DNA of 5,159 nt from Anaerolineaceae bacterium (GTDB lineage: Bacteria; Chloroflexota; Anaerolineae; Anaerolineales; Anaerolineaceae), in NCBI GenBank assembly GCA_021107195.1, contig JAIOTF010000004.1:1-5159 (forward strand), given 5' to 3'. The notes beneath the pieces were generated by a model that did no database searches, had not been told where the DNA came from, and worked only from the letters and a program-made list of their open reading frames with translations. The translations under genes were made by a program, and so were the position numbers. Shown one piece after another: positions 1 to 3,962 of this stretch (position 1 is its first letter; the number at the start of each line of letters is the position of its first letter).

Positions 1-1
1 C

Positions 2-148
2 AGCTTCGGACTGAACCGAAGACAGAGCCAATCGCCTGCAATTCCGGGTGAGGAAGTTTGTGAGACGCAGGTGGTTGTACCCAACCAGAACATCGGCTGG
101 CGAGAGCCTGCGAGAGCAAGCTCAACCTCCAGAACCCCCCGCCTTTAG
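2..148 (+). CDS. tnpB: C-terminal tail of a TnpB-like protein (partial, 5' end outside window)
   Basis: This frame is open from the window edge to a TAG at 146-148 and gives 48 residues ending REPARASSTSRTPRL. TnpB proteins are RNA-guided nucleases encoded by IS200/IS605 elements. Their extreme C-terminal tails are poorly conserved and commonly end in short Pro/Leu-type sequences encoded by the left arm of the right-end hairpin, as seen here. The catalytic RuvC residues and zinc-finger cysteines would lie upstream and cannot be checked. The call rests mainly on the position of the stop codon inside the hairpin loop, not on sequence similarity, so the product name is tentative. The other two forward frames are interrupted near the window start (TGA at 10-15 in one and near 49 in the other). 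Confidence 0.38.
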   Translation, partial: SFGLNRRQSQSPAIPGEEVCETQVVVPNQNIGWREPARASSTSRTPRL

Positions 149-165
149 GCGTGGGGAATGGTCAG
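66..165 (+). ncRNA. Possible 3' part of a TnpB guide RNA (omega RNA / reRNA)
   Basis: Three hairpins lie in a row. TGGTTG/CAACCA has loop TACC (72-87). GGCT/AGCC has a GGCGAG loop (95-108). The right-end hairpin occupies 136-156. In IS200/IS605 systems the transcript over the 3' end of tnpB and the element's right end acts as the scaffold of the TnpB guide RNA, and the guide is the host sequence just past the element boundary. If the boundary is near 165, the guide would be read from about 166-185, directly upstream of the transporter start codon. The hairpins are seen; the RNA is inferred from the family. Confidence 0.33.
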
Positions 166-176
166 CTCGTCGCGGT

Positions 177-182
177 TAAAAT
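177..182 (+). promoter_or_regulatory. Possible -10 element for a leaderless MFS transcript
   Basis: TAAAAT matches the sigma-70 -10 consensus at five of six positions and would place the transcription start near 189-191, at the transporter start codon itself. No good -35 hexamer is found 16-18 bp upstream, where the insertion-sequence end lies. The case is weak and depends mainly on the missing Shine-Dalgarno sequence. Confidence 0.18.
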
Positions 183-190
183 GAACCCTG

Positions 191-1390
191 ATGATGCAAA
201 ACAAAACGCAAGACCCTATCAAACCACTGTACTGGTCCATCTTCATCATGTCACTGCCATTTGGCATCCTCAATTTTGTGCTGCCAATCTACGGTCACGA
301 AATCGGCGCCAGTGCATTTGAAATCGGTTTGTTCTTCACAGCTTTTTCGCTGATGCTGGTCATTCTGCGGCCGCTGGTTGGCCGCGGCATCGACCATGTA
401 GGACGCCGCCCTTTCCTGCTGGCTGGGCTGGCCGGATACGCAGTGACGATGATCTTATTTGCCTATGCGAAAGACGTTGGCGGGTTGATCGCTGCCCGCA
501 CACTGCAAGGCGTTTCCGCGGCTTTCCTGTGGCTCTCTGCCCGCACGATGGTCGCCGACACTGCACCGGTAGACAAACGCGCCAACTCGTTTGGAATGCT
601 CGACCAGGCCAGCTATCAGGGTGCCATCCTCGGCACCTTTCCTGGTTTCTTTCTCCTCATCTATTTGGGCATCGAATCCGGATGGCCCCTGCTCTTCATG
701 GGTTTTGGGATGACTGGTCTGGCAGCGCTGGCCCTGGCAATTTTGCGTATCCCTGAGACACGCACAGAAAACCGCACACCCCGAACAAAACCCATTCGCT
801 GGTCAACGAACTGGACAACTCTGCTGCTGGTTACCCTGGTCACGGGGGCAGCCTGGGCAATGATCTCCCCCAGCCTGATGGTTTACCTCCAGGAAAAATT
901 TTTCACTGAAGTCTACATCCTGGCCTTGGCATATCTGCCTTCAGCCATCATTTGGGCTGTTCTGCCTTCGCGGCTGGGCAAGCTCTCTGACCGCTTTGGG
1001 CGCAAGCCGCTGATGGTGATCAGCATGCTGGCCGCTGCGGCCACTTCGTTTCTCTTCCCACATCTTAATTCCCTGTTGGGGTTGGCATTACTGTGGGCCT
1101 TTCAGGCTGTGTGCTTTGCCGCTGGAGACCCGGCAGAACAAGCGCTGGTAGCTGACCTGACCGGCGGTGACAAGATGGGACGCGGCTTTGGTCTGTACAC
1201 TGCCGCTGCCGGATTAGGGTTTGCCTTTGGCCCTTTGATCGGCGGCTGGCTCTACGATCATCTCGGCTATCAAATGCCTTTTTACGCCAACGGCGTACTG
1301 TTGATCCTCAGTGCATTGGTGTTGATCGTGCTGCTTAAATCGCCGCCGCAAACCGCCATCGCTCAAACAGCAACACCAGACGAGGATTAA
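191..1390 (+). CDS. Major facilitator superfamily (MFS) transporter, DHA1/drug-exporter-like
   Basis: Encodes a 399-residue inner-membrane protein, the usual length for a 12-helix MFS carrier that moves small molecules using the proton gradient. The signature motif A occurs in both halves: GRGIDHVGRRP at residues 64-74 (loop 2-3) and GKLSDRFGRKP at 263-273 (loop 8-9). RTLQG at 103-107 resembles motif B of helix 4, with its conserved Arg. GFAFGPLIGGW (343-353) is a Gly/Pro-rich helix of the C-terminal half, and the two six-helix bundles are joined by a polar linker near 187-208. The tail after residue 383 is polar. This pattern is typical of multidrug or metabolite efflux, but the substrate cannot be read from the sequence. 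The start is ATG 191 or ATG 194; an in-frame TGA at 182-184 rules out an earlier one. No Shine-Dalgarno sequence is visible, and an insertion-sequence end lies about 25 bases upstream. No terminator separates it from the next gene, which has its own promoter. Confidence 0.93.
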   Translation: MMQNKTQDPIKPLYWSIFIMSLPFGILNFVLPIYGHEIGASAFEIGLFFTAFSLMLVILRPLVGRGIDHVGRRPFLLAGLAGYAVTMILFAYAKDVGGLIAARTLQGVSAAFLWLSARTMVADTAPVDKRANSFGMLDQASYQGAILGTFPGFFLLIYLGIESGWPLLFMGFGMTGLAALALAILRIPETRTENRTPRTKPIRWSTNWTTLLLVTLVTGAAWAMISPSLMVYLQEKFFTEVYILALAYLPSAIIWAVLPSRLGKLSDRFGRKPLMVISMLAAAATSFLFPHLNSLLGLALLWAFQAVCFAAGDPAEQALVADLTGGDKMGRGFGLYTAAAGLGFAFGPLIGGWLYDHLGYQMPFYANGVLLILSALVLIVLLKSPPQTAIAQTATPDED

Positions 1391-1415
1391 TGTCCAAACC
1401 TCCACAATTTAATAC

Positions 1416-1444
1416 TTGACGAATCAGCACATTTGTTCTATAAT
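1416..1444 (+). promoter_or_regulatory. Sigma-70-type promoter of the lexA-like gene
   Basis: TTGACG (1416-1421) and a perfect TATAAT (1439-1444) are separated by exactly 17 bp, a near-consensus housekeeping promoter. The expected start of transcription is about 1451, giving a 5' UTR of about 64 bases. Two repressor-like dyads overlap the spacer and the start site, so a promoter this strong is probably held down by its own product. Confidence 0.88.
1426..1439 (+). promoter_or_regulatory. LexA operator-like dyad 1 (promoter spacer)
   Basis: AGCACATTTGTTCT lies between the -35 and -10 hexamers and shares its last T with TATAAT. It fits the Gram-positive-type SOS box core GAAC-N4-GTTC with one mismatch in the left half (GCAC). 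Its reverse complement matches operator 2 in 13 of 14 positions. A protein bound here would block RNA polymerase. Confidence 0.75.
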
Positions 1445-1450
1445 AATCAC

Positions 1451-1464
1451 AGAACAATTGTGCT
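1451..1464 (+). promoter_or_regulatory. LexA operator-like dyad 2 (transcription start)
   Basis: AGAACAATTGTGCT covers the predicted transcription start. It is an imperfect palindrome around AATT with half sites AGAAC and GTGCT, again one mismatch from GAAC-N4-GTTC. It is the inverted counterpart of operator 1, centred 25 bp downstream, so together they form a large symmetric site that includes the -10 element. Confidence 0.75.
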
Positions 1465-1474
1465 AATGTCTATT

Positions 1475-1495
1475 TTTCAGCGACAGGCCCTGAAA
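1475..1495 (+). other. Short hairpin in the lexA-like 5' UTR
   Basis: TTTCAG (1475-1480) and CTGAAA (1490-1495) are perfect complements around a 9-base loop. The stem ends 8 bases before the AGGAGG ribosome binding site at 1504-1509 and does not cover it. It could stabilise the message or be chance; no specific role can be assigned. Confidence 0.25.
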
Positions 1496-1514
1496 CCCTG
1501 ATGAGGAGGAAACC

Positions 1515-2168
1515 ATGGCGACCAAAGCCAATCATAAATTAGATAACTTATCATCCGATATCCTGTCGTTCATCAAAACTTACAGAACTGAAAAACAAAT
1601 CTCCCCATCTTACAGTGAAATTGCAAAAGAAGTGGGGATCAAAACCAATTCCCACGTGCAATATTGCCTCAAAAAATTAAGAAACCTTGGTTTGGTTGAC
1701 TGGCAAAAGGGCATCCCGCGCAGCCTGCGTCTGTGCAAAGTACTGGATGAATTGATCAACATCCCCGTGATGGGCAAAATTGCTGCCAGCAAACCCATTC
1801 CCATGCCAACCAGTGACTTTGCTTATTATGATTCTGAAAGCACTGTAGCAGTTGCCAGCAGCGGCCTGCCAATGACCAATAACGACTTATTCGCACTGGA
1901 GGTTCAGGGAGATTCGATGATCGATGCCATGGTCAATGACGGCGATATTGTCATCATCAAACCCTGCGACGCTGTAGAAAACGGTACGATGGCTGCCATC
2001 TGGCTGACTGAAAACGACGAAACCACATTGAAATTCTTTCACCGTGAAGAAAACCGCATCCGTTTGCAGCCTGCCAACAAGGAAATGGAACCGATCTACA
2101 TCGAGAATCCCCAACAAGTACAGGTTAAGGGCAGAGTGGTAAAAGTCATCCGCAATTACTTCAACTAG
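1515..2168 (+). CDS. lexA: LexA-type SOS transcriptional repressor / S24 family self-cleaving protein
   Basis: Encodes 217 residues, close to usual LexA length. Residues about 10-74 form the winged-helix LexA DNA-binding domain (SPSYSEIAKEVGIKTNSHVQ is the helix-turn-helix part). Residues about 80-213 form the S24 peptidase-like domain. The catalytic serine is S134 in GDSM and the general-base lysine is K173 in TTLKFF. The segment IPVMGKIAASKP (83-94) aligns with the cleavage loop LPLVGRVAAGEP of E. coli LexA, so the scissile bond would be A91-S92 instead of the usual Ala-Gly. In the family, RecA filaments on single-stranded DNA trigger this self-cleavage and release SOS genes. The start ATG follows AGGAGG (1504-1509) by five bases. 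Twin operator-like dyads over its promoter indicate autoregulation. It is transcribed alone or with the structured downstream region. The symbol is well supported by domain order, but a LexA paralogue with different targets is possible given the altered cleavage site. Confidence 0.9.
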   Translation: MATKANHKLDNLSSDILSFIKTYRTEKQISPSYSEIAKEVGIKTNSHVQYCLKKLRNLGLVDWQKGIPRSLRLCKVLDELINIPVMGKIAASKPIPMPTSDFAYYDSESTVAVASSGLPMTNNDLFALEVQGDSMIDAMVNDGDIVIIKPCDAVENGTMAAIWLTENDETTLKFFHREENRIRLQPANKEMEPIYIENPQQVQVKGRVVKVIRNYFN

Positions 2169-2270
2169 CCATAAGGATATGTCAAAGGGGACTGTCGTCT
2201 CACCAGCACTGCACCAAGCCTGGCGCAGGTACAAGTGTTAGGCAGCTGAGGAATTTGACATATCCTATGG
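2169..2270. repeat. 102-bp element with long inverted ends (MITE-like or structured RNA)
   Basis: The left arm at 2169-2186 (starts CCATAAGGATATGTCAAA) and right arm at 2254-2270 (TTTGACATATCCTATGG) are complementary over 17 bp with a single extra A in the left arm. The 67-base interior can form smaller stems, for example CCTG-GCG-CAGG (2219-2229) and CACT/AGTG (2207-2210 with 2234-2237). It starts immediately after the lexA-like stop codon. No T-run follows, so it is not a standard terminator, and no clear target duplication flanks it. Small size, no coding capacity and inverted ends fit a miniature inverted-repeat element; a folded 3' UTR or small RNA is the alternative. Confidence 0.6.
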
Positions 2271-2543
2271 GTGCCGTTCTGCCCGCTTTCATATCGCCAA
2301 TCCTGACACATGCTTAAGCGAGCTTCCAACCAGGTAGCTTCCAGTCCCAACGCTGCACCTCGTTGAGGTGAAAGCACAACCTACTTTGCAATCCGCGTTA
2401 CAACCCACCGAACAGCCCGCTTTGCTGCCCACAGAAGACTTTTCAGCCACAGCCACAGCCAGTTGCCTGGAATTCCTGGAAAACTTCCCCGACACCCCTG
2501 CCCTTGAGTTAAAGCATCCACTTTTCCAATCATTGTATTTTCA
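2271..2543. other. Intergenic stretch without a convincing gene; possible small RNA or long 3' UTR
   Basis: I see no protein gene here. A hairpin occupies 2352-2375: CACCTC-GTT-GAGGTG, extended outward by GCT/AGC across a small internal loop. From about 2376 to 2440 the bases are C/A-rich with loosely repeated CAACC/CCCAC words, which in one frame read as repeated Q-P-T residues. That frame has only a GTG start and continues through the strong terminator at 2544, so it is unlikely to be a gene. Since the stretch lies between the lexA-like stop and a strong terminator, it is probably transcribed. Confidence 0.4.
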
Positions 2544-2576
2544 CGGCTGTTCCAGTACTGGGACAGCCGATTTTTT
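2544..2576 (+). terminator. Strong rho-independent terminator
   Basis: CGGCTGT (2544-2550) pairs with ACAGCCG (2563-2569), and the stem continues through TCCAG/CTGGG with one T-G wobble, giving about 12 bp around a TA centre. Six T residues follow at 2571-2576. It ends transcripts from the lexA-like gene or from a separate RNA in 2169-2543, and isolates the downstream operon. Confidence 0.88.
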
Positions 2577-2597
2577 CTGCCGAATTGATGCTAATTC

Positions 2598-2651
2598 CGC
2601 ACAGAAGTTTCTGTGCGCTAAAAACTATTATGGCTATACGCAGTTTGTGCG
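2598..2651. promoter_or_regulatory. Pair of related dyads, candidate operator region
   Basis: CGCACAGAAGTTTCTGTGCG (2598-2617) is a palindrome with 9-bp arms. About 37 bp downstream a shorter version, CGCA-GTTTG-TGCG (2639-2651), repeats its ends, so AGTTT followed by TGTGCGCT occurs in direct orientation at 2606-2619 and, with two bases missing, at 2642-2653. The region precedes the two-component operon by about 120-170 bases. It could bind a regulator or be weak RNA hairpins; the second dyad is followed by TTTTT. Confidence 0.4.
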
Positions 2652-2693
2652 CTTTTTCAGTTTCTCCTCCTTCATTTCTCCTGATTGAATTCA

Positions 2694-2721
2694 TTTTCAA
2701 TTCACAATTGGTCGATATACT
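2694..2721 (+). promoter_or_regulatory. Possible promoter of the membrane protein / two-component operon
   Basis: TATACT at 2716-2721 is a good -10 hexamer. The best upstream partner is TTTTCA at 2694-2699 with a 16-bp spacer, a poor -35. Transcription would begin near 2728, giving a UTR of about 42 bases. The surrounding AT-rich sequence carries overlapping short repeats of GAATT and CAATTC. Promoters read by a response regulator often have weak -35 boxes. Confidence 0.38.
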
Positions 2722-2769
2722 TTTTTCAGATGTTTGAAATAATCAATCAATTTGCAAAGGAGCAAAGAA

Positions 2770-3201
2770 ATGAAACGAAATATCATTGGAAAAATCATTG
2801 TGGCAGTGTTGCTGGTCGGCGCGATCGCCGGCCTCGGCGTCTTCGCCTACCGGGCTGGTATGGCTCAGGGACTTGGTTTGGAGCCGCTGCAATTACAAGA
2901 CGGCAGGTTCCCCATGACGCCCTCCGTGCATTATGGTCATCCCATGATGAGCATCGGTCGGGTGCTTGGTGCTTTATTCCTGACCATGCTGGTCTTTGGC
3001 GCAATTCGCACATTGCTGTGGGGCGGACCGCGACGCTGGCATCGCATGCACGGCCGCTGGGGCATGCCGCCTATGGCGGCACATGGTGACTGGGCTTGCA
3101 GTGTCCCGCCTGTTTTTGAGGAATGGCACCGCCAGGCACATGCAAAAGAAACTGATAAAGCGGCAGAATCCGCGGAAGCAGCTGAAAACGAAACCGAATA
3201 A
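2770..3201 (+). CDS. Small two-helix membrane protein, Met/His/Trp-rich, with EEWHRQAH motif
   Basis: A 143-residue protein of no firmly known function. A signal-anchor-like helix spans about residues 5-27 (KRN at the front, then IIGKIIVAVLLVGAIAGLGV). A second hydrophobic segment spans about 62-84 (IGRVLGALFLTMLVFGAIRTLL). The loop between contains MTPSVHYGHPMM (49-60). After the second helix comes RRWHRMHGRWGMPPMAAHGDW (88-108 in part), a single Cys at 110, then VFEEWHRQAHAKE (115-127) and an acidic Ala/Glu tail. I recall similar short proteins with an EEWHRRAH-type motif beside two-component genes in Chloroflexota and Actinomycetota; that memory is the main support for family membership. 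Both termini are predicted inside the cell. The start is ATG 2770, preceded by AAAGGAG (2756-2762). An in-frame TTG at 2752 lies before this site and is rejected. It is the first gene of a likely operon with the regulator and kinase. The clustered Met and His residues suggest, without proving, metal binding. Confidence 0.82.
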   Translation: MKRNIIGKIIVAVLLVGAIAGLGVFAYRAGMAQGLGLEPLQLQDGRFPMTPSVHYGHPMMSIGRVLGALFLTMLVFGAIRTLLWGGPRRWHRMHGRWGMPPMAAHGDWACSVPPVFEEWHRQAHAKETDKAAESAEAAENETE

Positions 3202-3208
3202 TCCGTAC

Positions 3209-3214
3209 TATAAT
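3209..3214 (+). promoter_or_regulatory. Perfect -10 hexamer upstream of the response regulator
   Basis: TATAAT begins 8 bases after the membrane protein stop codon. No recognisable -35 is present at 16-18 bp (AAACGA at 3186-3191), and there is no TG extension. It could give an internal promoter starting near 3221, inside the hairpin that follows, producing a short leader of about 34 bases. It may equally be chance in AT-rich spacer. Confidence 0.28.
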
Positions 3215-3217
3215 GAA

Positions 3218-3246
3218 CCCGGGTCTTCCTTATCAGAAGATCCGGG
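3218..3246 (+). other. Stable hairpin directly before the response regulator start codon
   Basis: CCCGGGTCTTC (3218-3228) pairs with GAAGATCCGGG (3236-3246) over 11 positions, ten Watson-Crick and one G-T, around the 7-base loop CTTATCA. The bases GTAATTTT and then the ATG at 3255 follow. The right arm contains the only purine-rich stretch (CCGGGG) that could serve as the ribosome binding site, so the fold would hide it. Possible roles are translational control, partial termination or mRNA processing between the first gene and the two-component genes. Confidence 0.6.
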
Positions 3247-3254
3247 GTAATTTT

Positions 3255-3941
3255 ATGAAAACAATTCTGATTGTTGACGACGAACCAAAGATTGTCCAAC
3301 TGGTAAAAGACTATCTGGAGCGTGCCGGGTTTTCGGTGCAAGCGGCAGGTGATGGCAACAAAGCCCTGGCAATGGCAAAATCCATCAACCCGGATCTGAT
3401 CGTCCTTGATCTCGGCCTGCCAGGGATGGACGGCCTGGATGTTACCCGGGAAATCCGCAAATACTCCAATGCACCGATCATCATGCTGACTGCACGCAGT
3501 GAAGAAAGCGACAAATTGATCGGCCTGGAATTGGGGGCAGATGATTACCTGACCAAACCTTTCAGCCCCAAAGAATTGGTGGCACGAGTACGGGTGCTCT
3601 TCCGGCGCATCGAAGCCGACCGGGAACCGCCATCCGAGATCCTGCGCGTCGCTGACCTGACTCTGGATATCCCCCGCATGCGCGTCACGGCTGAAGAACG
3701 TACCCTGGAAGAATTAACCCCGACCGAATTTGAATTACTTGCGGAATTAGCCCGCTATCCCGGGCGGGTTTTCACCCGCTCTCAACTGCTGAATGCCGTT
3801 CACGGCTTTGCCATTGAATCCTATGAGCGCGCCATTGACGCCCATATCAAAAACATTCGCCGCAAGATTGAACCCAACCCGCGTGAACCGCGTTATATTC
3901 TCACCGTTTACGGTGTGGGGTATAAATTCGAAGACCGCTAA
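3255..3941 (+). CDS. OmpR/PhoB-family two-component response regulator
   Basis: A 228-residue cytoplasmic transcription factor. The receiver domain (residues about 3-114) has the acidic pair D8/D9, the phospho-acceptor D52 in VLDLGLPGMDG, the switch T79 in MLTA, and K101 in LTKPF. After a linker, residues about 128-226 form the OmpR-type winged helix, with LTPTEFELLAELARYPGRVFTR in the early helices (154-175), the recognition helix around RAIDAHIKNIRRKI (192-205), and the ending YILTVYGVGYKFE (214-226). All key residues are present, so it should be a working phosphorylation-dependent DNA-binding regulator. The start at 3255 (MKTILIVDDE) is where receiver domains normally begin; the earlier in-frame ATG at 3213 would put the hairpin inside the coding region and is rejected. 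Its kinase follows after 21 bases. Its targets are unknown but may include its own operon. Confidence 0.95.
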   Translation: MKTILIVDDEPKIVQLVKDYLERAGFSVQAAGDGNKALAMAKSINPDLIVLDLGLPGMDGLDVTREIRKYSNAPIIMLTARSEESDKLIGLELGADDYLTKPFSPKELVARVRVLFRRIEADREPPSEILRVADLTLDIPRMRVTAEERTLEELTPTEFELLAELARYPGRVFTRSQLLNAVHGFAIESYERAIDAHIKNIRRKIEPNPREPRYILTVYGVGYKFEDR

Positions 3942-3962
3942 AGACCAACAAGAAGAAAATGA

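Larger units (their letters stand above)
1..165 (+). mobile_element. Right end of an IS200/IS605-type insertion sequence (partial)
   Basis: Seen: a C-rich/G-rich hairpin (left arm 136-143, loop TTTA 144-147, right arm 148-156 with T152 bulged) follows a reading frame that stops inside the loop, and the sequence then runs GAATGGTCAG to about 165. Known: IS200/IS605 elements lack terminal inverted repeats, carry subterminal hairpins recognised by the TnpA transposase, and often have tnpB ending in or beside the right-end hairpin, with a short cleavage motif such as TCAA a few bases further on. TCAG at 162-165 would fit that place. Inferred: the window begins inside the element and its right boundary is near 165. 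The left end, any tnpA, and most of tnpB lie outside, so it cannot be said whether the copy is intact or a remnant. Confidence 0.55.

Noticed and set aside
184..194. AACCCTGATGA occurs both at the exporter start and at 1494-1504 before the lexA-like gene
   Set aside because: An 11-base match is expected a few times by chance among all pairs of positions in a window this long, and neither copy shows symmetry or a consistent role.
1887..2234. 115-codon minus-strand open frame antisense to the lexA-like gene
   Set aside because: It lies opposite the conserved catalytic domain of the repressor and extends into the inverted-repeat element; its translation shows no recognisable family and no ribosome binding site.
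2255..2260. Perfect -35 hexamer TTGACA in the right arm of the inverted-repeat element
   Set aside because: No -10-like hexamer is found 15-19 bp downstream (the region reads TTCTGCCCGC); the mirrored copy on the minus strand also lacks one.
2321..2343. Direct repeat AGCTTCCA spaced 15 bases
   Set aside because: Only 8 bases and two copies; no flanking element or binding motif gives it meaning.
2368..2688. 106-codon open frame with GTG start, Q-P-T-rich beginning
   Set aside because: The start has no proper ribosome binding site, the frame runs through a strong intrinsic terminator at 2544-2576, and its composition changes abruptly from Q/P/T-rich to F/S-rich. No recognisable domain.
2752..2769. 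TTG start giving six extra residues on the small membrane protein
   Set aside because: It lies upstream of and overlaps the AAAGGAG site that serves ATG 2770, so it would leave the good ribosome binding site inside the coding region.
2685..3089. 134-codon plus-strand frame overlapping the small membrane protein
   Set aside because: It overlaps a better-supported gene with AAAGGAG and membrane helices, and its translation is Arg/Ala-rich in the way typical of an out-of-frame shadow.
3213..3254. Earlier ATG giving 14 extra residues on the response regulator
   Set aside because: Receiver domains normally begin with MKTILIVDDE-type sequence; the extension encodes the hairpin and has no ribosome binding site.
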